A DNA stretch of 64,000 bases from Membranipora membranacea (taxonomy: Eukaryota; Bryozoa; Gymnolaemata; Cheilostomatida; Membraniporidae). Of the stretch, positions 1-12,674 are shown one piece after another. The notes under the pieces are model-generated. The model was not told where the DNA came from. It made no database searches and worked only from the letters and a program-made list of their open reading frames with translations. Both the position numbers and the translations under genes were made by a program. Position 1 is the stretch's first letter. Every line of letters starts with the position of its first letter. The DNA lies in the NCBI GenBank assembly GCA_914767715.1, contig OU612071.1:9409493-9473492 (forward strand). The letters run 5' to 3'.

Positions 1-654
1 TGGTTATCAAGTTGGCCCTCAGACTTGAATCATGACTGAGCTGGCTCTTGACTGAGAAGGCAACTTCCAATTTAATTTTAAAATGTGCTGTATTCAGGCA
101 GTTTGTGGCCAACTCAGAAACTGGTGCGACAAACAATAAAATGTTATATTTTTCATCATTTTTTTCATATTTCTTTACCTCTGCAAAGTCCAGAACCTCC
201 AAGGTGTCAGGAATCTTTTAAATGGAGCGAAAGCTCGAAAGTAATTATCTTGATGGAGGTGATCGGTATTAATGTTTTTTTTCATCGCAACTCTAGTTGG
301 TTTACAAGAAGATTTTTTCGAGCGCAACAACCTACAATAAAGATCAAACATTCTCACGCTTGAATTGCTGTGGACAGGGTACGTGGGGACTGTCATCACT
401 GCGTTTTTTACCCAAGAATTGTTGGACAATTCTGTACAATTCTAGAATTGTTCGAAACTGACCTATATATCATTACCCAACCAGCAACCATTATTTTGTA
501 ATTAACCCTGCCTGCTAAATAAATTACATTCATTATTGCTATTGTATAGTTATAATATAAGCCTTTACAGTTCTAGTCAATATTATATAATTGGATTGAC
601 ATTGTATTCAATGAGTTTGTATTTAGATGACCAGGCAAGATCTCCTGTAATGAA

Positions 655-728
655 TAGATATTGCTGTGCAAGGTAGCATCAAAGTCTATAACGCGGGAGG
701 CCCAGGTTCAAATTCCCGCCGGGGCAAA
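655..728 (+). repeat. tRNA-like (SINE-type) block in left arm of the CACTG element
   Basis: The stretch GTGCAAGGTAGCATC resembles a pol III A box and AGGTTCAAATTCCC matches a B box, followed by GCCGGGGCA. An inverted copy lies in the other arm at about 2670-2745. It has no clear cloverleaf acceptor stem, so it is read as a SINE-like relic, not a tRNA gene. Confidence 0.55.
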
Positions 729-1711
729 TCTTTTCTTTTCGTCATGATGGAAATCGAAAGCATTCCATTCGAATTGTCCGCTCACAATTTTTGTAAGCAC
801 AGAAAACTCTTAGTAATGAGTATGATGACCTGACAAAATACTTATGTTCAACTCTTCTGTGTTGTACCATACCCTATGTTATGTTTTGTGCAATCTGTTA
901 ATATTGGCAGCAACTGCATAAAAAGAATACATCAGCTAAACTATGCTAGCAGAATTATCAGAAAATTTGCTACTAATAAAAATGTATCGCTCACCAGTTG
1001 AGCGAAGAATTACTTTGTATCAATTGTCCTACATGCCTAAGTGGAGAGAAGTGATATGTGAATGAGGCCATATTTTCCACAGAACCAATGACTACTGAAA
1101 ATATGCTGACTGATGCTAAAAAAAACTCAAACTTGGTGTCACAGCAAGTAGTACGGGTACTGATTATTGGCATAGTCTAAACTACGCTTCTTGTGATTAT
1201 TGAGAGTAAATGGCTCTCAGCTATTTCTATTTGTTAGCAAAAGATGCTCTGAGCATGCAGTTAGCTCTGAATGTTATGGTATGTGGGCTGAGGGAGGCAA
1301 AGGTAAATCAACTATTGTAAGCCTGGTATATATTCATTATCTGTCTACAAAGGAGCTCTTGTTTGTTGTTATACTATATCATTCTCAGCCATCTCAGTTA
1401 TATGGTGTACAGGAAGCAATTTTGGCATTTTTCTCTCTCACTCTTGGATGGTAGTTCCCTAGTAGGTGTTGGCACTAGTACAGATAGTATTATAATGTTA
1501 GACTAAGACTAGTGGCAACACCGTATAAAGTAATAAACCTTTCAATCTAATGGAGAGAGTTGAGTTTGATAGACATAATACAGGCTTCTCAGATACACAA
1601 TAATTATATTGGTTGTATTTTTGCTCATTAAACCAGGCCTGCATGTCATTCACTATGGTTCCATGCCTCGAATGAGTAGTCTAATTTTGATTTTCAAACT
1701 GAAAAACATCT

Positions 1712-1792
1712 GCCACGGCCGGGACTTGAACCCGGATCGCCCGCGTCGATTGCCTTTCAAGGTATTGTGTGTAACCCGCCACGCCGCCTATT
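1712..1792 (-). repeat. tRNA-derived SINE fragment
   Basis: Reverse complement contains GATCCGGGTTCAAGTCCCGG, a good B box with its T-arm pairing, ending GCCGTGGCA, with an A-box-like GTGGCGGGTTAC upstream. The 5' end does not pair with the 3' end as a real acceptor stem would. It sits in the centre of the CACTG element. Confidence 0.5.
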
Positions 1793-2669
1793 TGGAATAA
1801 TTGTTTGATTCAACAAGCTATTTGTATTCGCGTTGAAAAATGTCATTCGGCAGAAGCGGAAGTTGACTTATTGAAGGTCATTCCCATGTATCGATCAAAT
1901 TTAAAACTGGTGTCAAATCGATCTATGGAAACATAGTGAATAGGTCACAATGTCTTTACCTATTGATATCCACATAGTTGGAAGCTTTGGAGGCCATCAC
2001 CACGAATCTCCCTAATACTCATTTTTCTGTCAGTACTGCCCATTGATATCTCATCTCCCATGTGTACACTGCAAGCGTTATCGTGTGAATAACCGGTTAT
2101 ATATTTTAAGTGAGGTACTTCCTACGGGTCAAATTTTCTCCGATTATTCTTACCGATTTTTTAGGGAATTTTTCATTTCCAAAAAATGACTATATCAGGG
2201 CAGAAGTGCCAAAGCTTGAAATTGGTTTGCTTGTTTTCAGTCCCATCCAGTGGAAAAGACAAATATAAAGCATCACATTTCAGTAGTAAGTATCTGTCGT
2301 GTAAGAGGAAAAACTCAGCACAAGTCTGAATTCCCCTTGGAAAAATCCCAATCGGGGGGGGGGGGGGGGATCGTGAGCTGATATTTATCCCCAGTACTTT
2401 CAACTGTTCCTGTTCAGTCCTATTATTTCATATTATCTTTGTAATTGAGCACAGGCCTCTCACTTGTTTCCTGGTAGTTATCTTCAATATTTTATGAATC
2501 ACTTAGTTGGCAATGCTCCCAAATGATTACGTTTAAATCATTTTCAAGTTGTACTATATGATTTTATGCCAAAGAATTGATAAAAGCCTGACAGTGATTA
2601 ATTTTTCTTCGGGAAACCCCTAACTGGTAATGTTTTTTTATGGGGAACTCACACTCTTTGTACTGTTTC

Positions 2670-2745
2670 CTGCTGGGATTTGAACCTGGGCCTCCCACAT
2701 TATAGACTTTGATGCTACCTTGCACAGCAATATCTATTCATTACA
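2670..2745 (-). repeat. tRNA-like block in right arm of the CACTG element
   Basis: Inverted copy of the block at 655-728, with B box read on the minus strand as AGGTTCAAATCCC. The two copies differ by a few substitutions, as expected if they diverged after the arms formed. Confidence 0.55.
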
Positions 2746-3448
2746 GGACATCTTGCCTGGTCATCTAAATACAAACTCATTTGATACAATGTCAATCCAA
2801 TTATGATATTGACTAGAACTGTAAAGGCTTATACTATAACTATACAATAGCAATGATGAATGTAATTTACTTAGCAGGCAGGGGTATTACACAATAATGG
2901 TTGCTGGTTGGGTAATGATATATGGGTCAGTTTCGAACAAATCTAGAATTGTACAGAATTGCCCAACAATTCTTGGGTATAAAACGCAGTGCATGTCAAG
3001 GTCATCGATAATAAATGTCGTTGACTATATAACCAGACAAATCAATATGTTCTTATCTAAAATAGAAAACAGGCCATCATTATCGAAAAGATATTCGGCT
3101 ATTTTGTGAAAATTATTGAAAGATCTGTTACGCAATGTGAGTGAGAAATCGCCATACAAGAGGAAATACAATTGGCCTGCAAATACTTGGTATTGATTGA
3201 TTTGTATTTTTACATACATACATGGTATAGCCGTTCCAGTAGGAGAGTTAGAGATGACTGGGTATATACTGAGGTAGGATATGGTTGCAGGGATGCTTCA
3301 TAAAATCATTGTGGTAATTTATACCAATGAGGATACAGGATGAGTTAATTTGCTCAAAGAGCTTGATATCATGCATGACCTCCTAGCGTCATGCCAATTT
3401 CTGATTTTGTCTGAAATAATAGGAAGGAGGACACATTAGGATATTCAC

Positions 3449-3613
3449 CATTATTTTGCGGAAGAATGTTCAATGAAGATATCTGTCCACTAAATTGACA
3501 GGTTAGTGTCTGTAACAAAGATAAAGCGCCTCTAGATGACTGGGTCTGAGTCTGCAAGTCCAACACATTGCTGCTTGTAGAATTAGCTGATCTTTCTTTT
3601 AATGATATTCTAC
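3449..3613 (-). pseudogene. Copy A receptor: coiled-coil stalk exon
   Basis: Open 165-bp exon (55 codons, phase 1 at both ends) with acceptor CTACAG and donor GTGAAT retained. Its start matches the coil exon of copy C almost word for word (RIS-L-E-SANSTSS), and it ends in GQISSLN as copy C ends in GQISSLK. It is shorter than the 246 bp of copy C and 264 bp of copy B, always by a multiple of three. Intron homology with copy C continues to about 3100, where the CACTG element begins shortly after. With the flanking exons missing or broken the gene is probably dead, although this exon itself has no lesion. Confidence 0.7.
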
Positions 3614-3619
3614 CTGTAG

Positions 3620-4940
3620 ATCTAAATGAATGGTTTGAATCAGTCCTAATAACATTGGAACTAGTTTATGTCTTAATTTAAACCAAAGCTCACAGTATTT
3701 AAGATAATCAGGGATTTTGGGACTCCTTTTCTTCTGTCGAGCATAAAATGGGCAGCCATAGCATGAGAACCACATCTAATGGTCAGGTATTTAAGTGTCT
3801 TATTTGTCAAAATATGCCAAAAATACTTGAGAAGTGTTATAAATAGGCAGTGATGGCGTTGTGCGTAATATATACAGCAACCACTGCGGGGCGTATAACT
3901 TTGTGTTTTACATGATGGTTGAATTTCACACTATAATTAAACAAGGAAAAGGAAGTAAGAGGTTATCTAGGTTATTTCATATACCCCAGGGAAAACTCAA
4001 AACTGAAATGTTTTGCTCTCAGTTTTCTGCATTTCACGTCTCGTCCAACCTGTTTTGTCTTGGTACAATACCAGGATTTGATTGATAGAAGGTTGAAGTC
4101 AGTTTTGAGGTATTAATTTATCACAAGTCTTTAACAATTTTTCATATTATAAAACCTCTGTTATGACCAGCAAAGAGGTGGCGTTTGCCCTTAGATTACG
4201 TTCTATTTAAAGGGATCCAAAGATTCCCAAAACCAAATGCTGATCATCAATATAAATTTTCGCAATAGATATACCATGTTTATTATGTTCAATATCGTAA
4301 ATAGGCAATGGGTACTTTATGTTGGGTATGGAATATCCATACTGTTGTCATATAATTGATATGAGCAATTAAATATGATATCAGCACTGATGGATTAAAT
4401 AAACAGTAATATAAACAAGTAAATCAAATTTTATAATGTGGTAAAAAACAATTTCAGACATACCCTCAAATGCATTTAAAGACAACGTGTTGAACTGATG
4501 CTCCATAATAAAGCAGATCTCTGTGACTAAATTGGTTGAAATTCAAATTATCCCAAACAGGGAAAACATGATCTTGGAGATTTTTTGTCAGATTTTGAGA
4601 AGATATATAAATAGTTTACTAACTGCTGATCGATCTGGTTGACTAAGAAACATTATTCTGATTTAAAAACTGTAGAGTGCAGATAGCTTTTTGAAAAGTA
4701 AGGAGGCGATAAAGTCCAATTTGGACTTTAAATAACTGAGTGGTGTTATATCCTTCCTATTTTGTGTATGACTTGCTTTACCTGGCTATAGAAACTTATA
4801 GCAGGTGTTTATTACTGTCTTGTAATTGCGGCTAATATTTTAGAACTAAAATATTTACGAGCAACTATAAAAACTTATAGTGCACAAATATTAATATAAC
4901 TACTTGTTTGAGATTATATGAACATATAACTCGATTGGGT
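3620..4940. other. Non-coding, no gene seen
   Basis: AT-rich sequence with no ORF supported by splice sites or recognisable protein similarity. It is probably former intron of copy A plus unclassified repeat DNA. Confidence 0.4.
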
Positions 4941-4960
4941 ATTGACTTTGGTACAGCCTC

Positions 4961-5108
4961 GATGCAAAAACTATCAACAAACTCTGATATTCCAGAAATC
5001 CTCCTTAGATCGATATTTAGTTTCCGAGATTATATCCGTTTTTAGCATTGATGCAAAACTATCAACAAACTCCGATATCCCAGAAATCCTCCTAAGATCG
5101 ATATTAAA
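4961..5108. repeat. Two-copy tandem repeat, period 89 bp
   Basis: GATGCAAAAACTATCAACAA begins at 4961 and recurs with one A fewer at 5050. Both copies run on through CCAGAAATCCTCC and GATCGATATT. No coding role seen. Confidence 0.7.
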
Positions 5109-5966
5109 TAAACATTACACAGAAATAAGTATTCTGAATATTTATTTTGATTGTTTTTATTTGCTTAACTGTAAACTGGCAAAACAAAACCTTGCTCTTA
5201 CATAAAATTGTATTAACACTAATGTAAAGGTTTGTTACACAATGACAAGTGTTGATTGTCACTCTAAGCATTACTGGAATAAAACAGAATATATATACAT
5301 ATTGACAAGGTAAGAAATAATAGACAATACAAATACAAAACAAGAGTGAGTACTAAGATAAATGTCTGAGCCAGTTAGTATACTTTGTTTAATGTCAAGG
5401 GGGATAACCACTGTTTATTTGCTCGATACCACAGTGGTCTGTGGGTTGTCTTAAGCACTTCATTCGAGCTTTTGCGTTCAATGTTTTGGCAACTTGATGA
5501 ACTACAGTTTTTATCCACACTCATTCTCGTTTAGTAAGTTTGTACAAAATATACTGAGCCAAAATATACCACATAATCCAACGATTGAAAGATATGTGGT
5601 GGCCTTTGGAGTGAAGCCTGCGTAAAACGTGTCCCTTTTCAATAACAGCTTGCCGACCCATGGGTTAGCCATCAGAACAAAGGCAAAGCTCCTGCACATG
5701 AGTCTTTCATAAATGCAAAATTCACAGTTCATCACAGTCGATTAGGGCGAATCTTAGGCTAATACGTTGTCTTCTCTTATTGCTGAACTTAAGTTGGTTT
5801 TTTACAAAACAGAGTTATCACCGATGTATTTCAGTCATTGTGAGCGTAATAAGCCATCAAATGGCAGCCTATCTCAAGCTAATTCTAAAAAACCTGTTAG
5901 CTGTAGGGAAATGTTCCTTATTTTCTGATCATTACGATATCTTCATAACAACCCGACCATAATAAG

Positions 5967-6978
5967 TTAAGAAATAAAATCATGAAAAGGGTGGTCATCA
6001 TCTTGTATTAAAAGCATACAGTATCTTTTAAAACGCTCCGATATTCGGTTGTCTGGAGTCCCTACTGATGCACCATAAGAATTTGCTATAGGATAAATTT
6101 TTCTGAGTGCTTTCTTATCATAGTCAAATAAACTGTTAAAATACACAGGGAGACAGCATAAAAGGCATGACTCGATGAAAGAACGGAAAAGCTGGCAAAG
6201 TAATTCCTCAGAAGCACCATAGAAAGCAAAACGTTTTAAAATAGACATGTGTTGTCTGCGTTTTGACTCAACTGATGTGGCTTGTTTAGAAAATCGTAGT
6301 TTGGAATCAATGTGTAATCCTGGGTATGAAACATCATCTGTTGTTTACATAGCACAGTTATCAATATATACTTCAGGAAAAACAGGTGGATCACAGCTTG
6401 TGGTAAAAAATCATTTCATGTGTCTTGGTTGGATTCAGTAAAAGATCGCTGTTATTACAAAGCATGCAAATTCCATTAACTTCTTCTTGGTATAACATAA
6501 AATCACTATCAGACTGAATATTTCCTATAATAACCGTGTCATCAGCATATTTTAGCATCGCGACATTTGAGGTAGCAGAAGTGATCAAATCAGTATACAT
6601 CAAGAAAAGCAGTGGTGACAAAACTGTAGCCTGAGGAGGCGGATGAAAAATCTAAAATCTAGCACTTACTGTAATTGCCAGCTCTAACATCAATGAACTT
6701 AGTTACATAAGAAGCAAGTTGCAAAACAGCATCTGGAGTAGACCTATGAGATTTGTATGCAAATTGTAATGCATCTGAAACAGTATTAGTAGTAATGTAT
6801 GACTTGATCAAACTTGCTATGGATGTAGATAAACAACTAGTTAAAGCTATTGGCATATAGTCTTTGAGCTGCTTAGGTTTGCTTACCTTTGCAGTGGTCT
6901 GATCTCTGCAGGTTTCCATATACTGGGTACCTCTCCTTGCTGTATGCTGCAGTTGAAGATGCCAGTAAGAACAGGTGC
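5967..6978 (-). mobile_element. LINE reverse transcriptase, 3' part (decayed)
   Basis: Minus-strand fragments read as a non-LTR retrotransposon RT. 6659-7009 holds the block KPKQLKDYMPIALTSCLS; 6391-6621 holds SPLLFLMYTDL and the catalytic KYADDTVIIG; 5967-6248 holds the thumb-like RLFRSFIES region. Stops and frame changes separate the pieces, including an in-frame stop near 6350, so it is dead. It is the continuation of the fragment at 9985-10430: the two were one element, split by the 3000-bp CACTA-type insertion. Domain style resembles CR1/Rex-like LINEs, but I cannot fix the clade. Confidence 0.85.
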
Positions 6979-9900
6979 TAGCACTACAGATTTTGTTCGT
7001 GACGAACAAGGCTGTGTTTGTAAGAGTTATATTCCCAAATTGCTATAGAATTCATTCCATTGACTGTTAGGATAAATAGAGCTGAACCAATAATATAAGG
7101 TAACATTAGCTACTGCAAACACTCAATACTCTCATCGTTAACATGCTCTATTGTGCAATATTATTCCTGTCACTTAACTTGACAAGTTGTCCATGTTGCC
7201 TCAATGGCCATGAATTGGGACTACTCAAGATCGACATTGCAGACATGACTGCCCAACAAAACCCGGCAGCAGTTGACTGAAGGGGTATCAAATCCAATAA
7301 TATTAGCTTAGCCATGACCTTGCACTCTAACATATATATATATATCTATATATCTATAACGTATATAGAGGTTACTCAAAAGTAAGCACTCTCTAACAAA
7401 GGTTCAGTCTGAGCTAAACATTTTAATCGATGCTTGTGGTTTGATATGGGAATCCACAAGCTACCTTTTCGATGTGATTTTTGGAAGCAGAATTAGAGAA
7501 ACACCATCATTTCAATCAATCCTCAAGATTATTGCCTATATAATTAAGGATAATCTTGATTGGAATGTGATATTGGCACCAGTTTAAACTCAAAGGTATC
7601 ATTCTTTTTTTTGGATTATGAGTTAGTTACATTGATCCGAAAGCAATCCTAGAATCATAACTTTTGGGAGGAGTATGAGGTGGCTCAGTTGATTAGAGCG
7701 CCGGACTTAAGCATGCACATGTTGAAGGTCTAGGGTACGAATCCCACTGCGGCCCATCACCTACTCGTGCAATGGTTTGCCCCTAGATGTGCTTCGACCT
7801 GCCTGGAAACAGAGAGCCTCGCCGATAAGGCACTAAAATTTCGCCGCCCATGCTTCAGGATGTGGCAAGTGATAAGACATATGATTTGAATCATCCTTTT
7901 TTGATCAAGACTTAGTTAGGCTTGCCTACAAATCCGTGCAATGTTTGTTATGTTTGAATTGTGCGCTGTGTATCAGTGTTTCCATACAGAAACACCATTA
8001 GAATATAAATAACAACAGGGAATCAAAATAAAATCAAATATTTCATCATATTTTTGATATTCTGTAATTTCAAAGCAGCTTCCATTCAATTACGGAAAAG
8101 GCATACTCATGTTACCTCAATGGCAAGGAATTGCAACACAACATGCGATATAAATTTTTATTTTAATGCTGGACCATGCATGTAAATGTAGGTATGTAAT
8201 GTTATGAGAATGGCAGCGTAATCCGAATAACAGAGTTATGGATCCGCTCTAGTCTTGTTTTTACAATGTCCGATAGCAGATTGTACCATGCAAGGCGGGC
8301 GTGGGCGATTACAGACGTAATTATTAGCTACATACAAGGCTTTCAGGCCATCGCTGGAGGCTTGATATGAGATTTTTCAATTCGGCTAGGAATCCAAAAG
8401 CTACCTTTTCTACTGACAAATTAATTTTGGGAGCTGAATTACAAAAAAAACATCTTCATTTCAATCCATCGTCAATATTATTGCCTATATAATAAGGGAT
8501 AATGTTAACAGGAATGTGATATTGGCACCAGTTTAAACTCAAACGTATCATTCATGTCTTTTGATTATGAGCTAGTCACATTTTTCTGAAAGCAATCCTA
8601 GACTAATCTGTTTGTCAAATAGTAATTTGGGAGTACATTGCCAGATTTGCTTTCAAATTCATGCAAAGGATGCTATGTGTGCACTTTGCACTGTATATCA
8701 GCGTTCCTGATACAGAAACAGCATAAGAATATAAATAACAACAGGGAATCAAAATCAAAAAGAAATTTATCTCATCATATTTTGGATATTCTGTAATTTT
8801 AAAACAGCTTTCATATAATCATGAACATATATGGCAGGCATCTCTGTCACCTCAATAGCAGGGAATTGCGACACAATATGCGATGTGAATGAAGCGACAG
8901 CAGCTGGTCACGGACAACAAAGGGCGCATAAGAATTGTAATGCTAGGGCTTTATGCATTTCTGGGCCTTGTACCAATTCAAGAGTAGTGCAGCTTTTCGA
9001 ACACCATACTTTATCACCCAAAATCACCTACAAAAACTAATGAACTTCAACAGTTGTATGCTTATTAGCTACACCACCCTACCCCTGCCCGCCCTCAGAT
9101 TTCAGTTTTCAATGTTTTATGGTAGAGAAAAAGGTTGCAATAGCAGCACTATTCTCCCACTTCATTATATTGTACAAGAAAGCAAATACTCTTGATTCAA
9201 AATTCTTCTGACAGGCATCAAATTACACCCAAATGAGCCTCCTCATACTATTCCATAAAGAGATGATTTTAGGATTGCTTTCAGAACAATGTAACTAACT
9301 CATAATCCAAAAAAATGAATGATACCTTTGAGTTTAAACTGGTGCCAATATCACTCCAATCAAGATCATCCCTAATAACATAGGCAATAATCTTGAGGAT
9401 TGGTTGAAATGATGGTGTTTCTCTAATTCTGCTTCCAAAAATTAAATCGAAAAGGTAGCTTGTGGATTCCTATATCAAGCCACAGGCATCGATTAAAATT
9501 TTTAGCTCAGACTGAACCTTTGTTAGAGAGTGCTTACTTTTGAGTAACCTCTATCCCCCTCGCATCTATGTTAGAGTGCAAGGTCATCGCTAAGCTAATA
9601 TTATTGGATTTGATACCCTTCAGTCAACTGCTGCCGGGTTTTGTTGGGCAGTCATGTCTGCAATGTCGATCTTGAGTAGTCCCAATTCATGGCCATTGAG
9701 GCAACATGGACACCTTGTCAAGGTGGGTGACAGGAAAAATATTGCACAATAGAGCATGTTAACAATGAGAGTGTTGAGTGTTTTTTTTTTTACACTTTCA
9801 TTGGCAGTCTATTTCATTCCAGTCTATTTCATTCCAGTAGTAGTTTGCAGTAGCTATTGTTATTATATATTATTGGTTCAGCTCTATTTATCCTAACAGT

Positions 9901-9984
9901 CAATGGAATGAATTCTATAGCAATTTGGGAATATAACTCTTACAAACAAAGCCTTGTTCGTCACGAACAAAATCTGTAGTGTAG
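6979..9984. mobile_element. 3000-bp CACTA-type foldback element inserted in the LINE
   Basis: Element 6982-9981 starts CACTACAGATTTTGTTCG and ends with its reverse complement; the 3-bp direct repeat TAG flanks it (6979-6981 and 9982-9984). Removing it rejoins the LINE reading across GAYQL and the following block. Arms of about 700 bp (6982-7680 and 9230-9981) are highly similar inverted repeats. Close to each tip is a 17-bp palindrome, TTGTTCGTCACGAACAA. The spacer holds a SINE (7690-7775) and a third, directly oriented partial copy of arm sequence (about 8370-8620). No transposase ORF is present, so it is non-autonomous. Confidence 0.85.
7690..7775 (+). repeat. tRNA-derived SINE head
   Basis: GGTGGCTCAGTTGATTAGAGC is a good A box region and GGGTACGAATCCC a good B box, with 3' end GCGGCCCA. 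The spacing between boxes is longer than in most tRNAs. A non-tRNA body appears to follow to about 7870. It lies in the spacer of the CACTA-type element. Confidence 0.7.
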
Positions 9985-10430
9985 TTGGTAAGCACCCAAC
10001 TTGATCATCTTAGGCAGGATACCATCTGGGCCAGGGCCCTTTCTTGGGTTCAGTCGACGAAGCTGCATCAGTACATCAGTTTCTGGTGTATCAGATAAGG
10101 GTGTATGGGGGTTGGTGTGATTAGGTTTTGGTTTGGTGGGATCTGTTTTCTCATATCTGCAGAAGAATTTGTTCAGGTCCTCCGCTGGGTATATATGAGA
10201 TGGCATGTTCTTGACTTTTTTTTACGTAATTCTGTGCATGGCTTCTTGTAGCAAAGAGCCAGTTAATGATGATTTGCTTGAAATCTGAATCATTCGCCAG
10301 CTCATTATAATTGTCATTGCAACACAAAAAATGATTAAAGGTGGGAATATTGTACAACAATCTCAATTGTAAGACTATGCGGGAGGTAGACGGTTCAGCG
10401 CAAGTGTGGCAGCCAGGTGTCATAGAGTCA
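9985..10430 (-). mobile_element. LINE reverse transcriptase, N-terminal part (decayed)
   Basis: Minus-strand reading gives ELANDSDFKQIIINWLFATR and then, after a frame change in a poly-A run near 10215, EDLNKFFCRYEK and RRLNPRKGPGPDGILP, the standard N-terminal RT block of non-LTR elements. It joins 6978-5967 across the CACTA-type insertion. Nothing upstream of about 10430 is recognisable as endonuclease. Confidence 0.8.
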
Positions 10431-11240
10431 AAGGCGAAGCACTACAGTGGAAATCCAAAGCACCTAAGTACCAACTCTGTCAATCTTCCAAACCTTAAAC
10501 TGAAGGTAGGCAACAGTTCAAATTATATGGGAAGCACCTCTATTTTCCCATGCTGGCTAACACATATTGATGGCATGCATAAAGTTAGTATAATAGGCTC
10601 AAGCCTATGGATGATATTGAATTACGCTACATTACTGTCCTGTGACTCAGACCCTGCCTTGCCTCCCCCTCCTCACCCCAACCTGGTCTTGCTCCGTATA
10701 TATTTACAGGATTTTTATTTTGTCTCTAAAAAACTTTCTGCGGCTCTGGGTGTTATCGGGTTCAAATTCATATCGATTCATTGTTTCAATCAAGCGTATA
10801 TGCTATCTGATAATTCAATAATCACTCTTTCTTAGCTTCCTGGACAGGAGTTGACCAGCCTACAGAAAGTAACCTCAGCAGCTCTGCCATGGGGGAAAAG
10901 TAAAGAACGGCGACAAGATCGAGATTGACGGGGAAAGGCACATATCTGTGCAAACAGTACTATTGATCAATTTTTCTGAAGTCTTGTTTGAGGGCTTCCT
11001 TTTAATTGATAGAATGCTATCAGGTGACAAACCAAAGTCGGTACCCACGTACAATACCCTAAGCGGCACTAAAACCTATGCCTTGCAGTCAGATTTGGTT
11101 TCAAAATGGGCACATCGTATTGAAAAGCATGAACATATTTTACTAGCCTTGCATAAAAAAAACAATGCCACAGAACTGAATTGATACATTTGTAGATTGT
11201 CAAGATAAAATATTGTTTGCAATGAATAATTTTGCATTTG
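10431..11240. other. Non-coding between LINE and BEL fragments
   Basis: Contains a 164-codon ORF at 10341-10835 (plus) with no recognised domain, partly overlapping LINE sequence on the other strand and judged fortuitous. The rest may be decayed BEL 5' sequence, but nothing is conserved enough to say so. Confidence 0.3.
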
Positions 11241-11254
11241 CCTTCTGCAATTTC

Positions 11255-12660
11255 CAACAAGTCTGCTGTCCTGCTGAACCTGAAGTCTTCGATCCTCACA
11301 GACCAGGCAAACTTAGAGTTGTTTCCGATTGCAGTGCTACATACCAAGGACAGTCTTTGAACAAACAGCTACTCAAGGCCCCAATCTTAACAACACCCTC
11401 GCAGGCGTTCTATGTAGATTCCGGAAGGAAAAGGTGGCAGTCACATGCGACATACAGACAATGCTTCACCCATTTCGGGTGGCTGAAGAAAATAGGAAAT
11501 ATCTTAAATTCTTATGGCAAAAAGATGGATCTGATGATATCTGATAATAACTGATATCCTCTTCCCAAGAAACAAGACTGATCATTGATGCTAAATCCCT
11601 CACCAAGAAAGGCAACCTGGAACTTCATAGATTTCTCTCAAACAGTGCTGATGTACCTAATTCGCTAGGATGCGACGGTCCATCCACAAAGGATGTATCT
11701 TCAATGTCGGATGTTACTTGTGCTCTAGGTCTAAAATGGGACATCTCAGAAGACAGGTTCGAGTTTTCAGACAAATCCATTGAGGCTGAGCCTCACACTT
11801 GCAGAGGTATTCTGTTTAACGTTGCATCAGTCTTTGACCCGCTAGGGTTTCTAGCACCATTCATTCTCGTTGGTAAACTTCTCATCACAGATCTTTGTGA
11901 GGAAAAGAAAGAGTGGGACGACCCATTATCTTAAGCACAATCAGTCAGATGGAAGAGATGGTTGAGTAGTCTGCCTGACCTCAAAACCTTCCAAGTCCCA
12001 AGATGTTTCCTTCAGGCTGACTCTGACTACCAGAACCCTTCAGTTGAGCTCCACATGCTTTCAGATGCTAGCTCCTATGCTTATGGTGCCTGTGCCTACC
12101 TTCGGGTGTTTGACTCCTCATCTAGAGTGAGTGTTACTCTAGTCATGTCTAAATCTCACATGGCTCCTCAGAAAGCAGTTACCATCCATTGCCTTGAACT
12201 TCAAGCGGCCACTTTGTCAATCAAGCTAGCCGATTTCTTACTAAGAGAGCTGGATTATGAAGATCTCAAATCATTCCTCTGGTCCAACCCAGAGACCGTC
12301 ATTAGCTACATCTCAAATGAGGCCAAAGCGTCTCATACATTTGTGTGTAATCGGGTCCAAAGAATCAAGGATTCATCAACTACAGGACAGTGGCATTACG
12401 TCTCAACCCACAAAAACCCAGCCAACATAGTCTTTAGAGGCGCTTATGTCTCTCAGCTAACAGATTCCTGGTTACATGGTCCGGCAGTTCTTGCTGATCC
12501 CTCCTTCAACATGCTAACCAAAACCCAACCTGAATTTCCCCTCAAAAACGATGACCCAGAGATCAGACGAGTCTTCTCTCATGCTATTAGTTCTGATTCT
12601 GAGACAGAATCCGTCTCGCATTTCGACAAATTCAGCAATGTTAGATGGTGCTGGCGTTAG
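11255..12660 (+). mobile_element. BEL/Pao retrotransposon polyprotein fragment, internally deleted
   Basis: Fragments in order: RT start (GKLRVVSDCSATYQGQSLNKQL), then in another frame LAGVLCRFRKEKVAVTCDIQ; after a gap without the catalytic YXDD box, GLKWDISEDRFEF and SVFDPLGFLAPF at 11704-11934 (the RT/RNase H junction of BEL elements); then 11962-12660 with the RNase H-like part (SDASSYAYGACAY, CLELQAA, QRIKDSS, QWHYVSTHKNPAN). The integrase is missing: the frame passes from this region straight into the last codons (SNVRWCWR) and stop. An in-frame stop at 11932-11934 and a frameshift near 11380 add to the damage. Confidence 0.88.
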
Positions 12661-12674
12661 GGGCCGGTAAACGG

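Larger units (their letters stand above)
394..2994. mobile_element. CACTG-ended foldback DNA transposon (EnSpm/CACTA-like), non-autonomous
   Basis: The element proper is 397-2991. It opens with CACTGCGTTTT and closes with its reverse complement, and is flanked by the 3-bp direct repeat CAT (394-396 and 2992-2994). The two arms, about 397-735 and 2660-2991, are near-identical inverted repeats over some 330 bp. CACTR ends with a 3-bp target duplication are the hallmark of the CACTA (EnSpm) superfamily; assignment to it is inference. No transposase ORF is visible in the 1.9-kb centre, so it would depend on a partner. The inner end of each arm carries a tRNA-like block. It lies just downstream (minus sense) of the copy A coil exon. 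Confidence 0.75.

Noticed and set aside
10341-10835. 164-codon plus-strand ORF
   Set aside because: Partly antisense to LINE sequence, no domain, no splice context.
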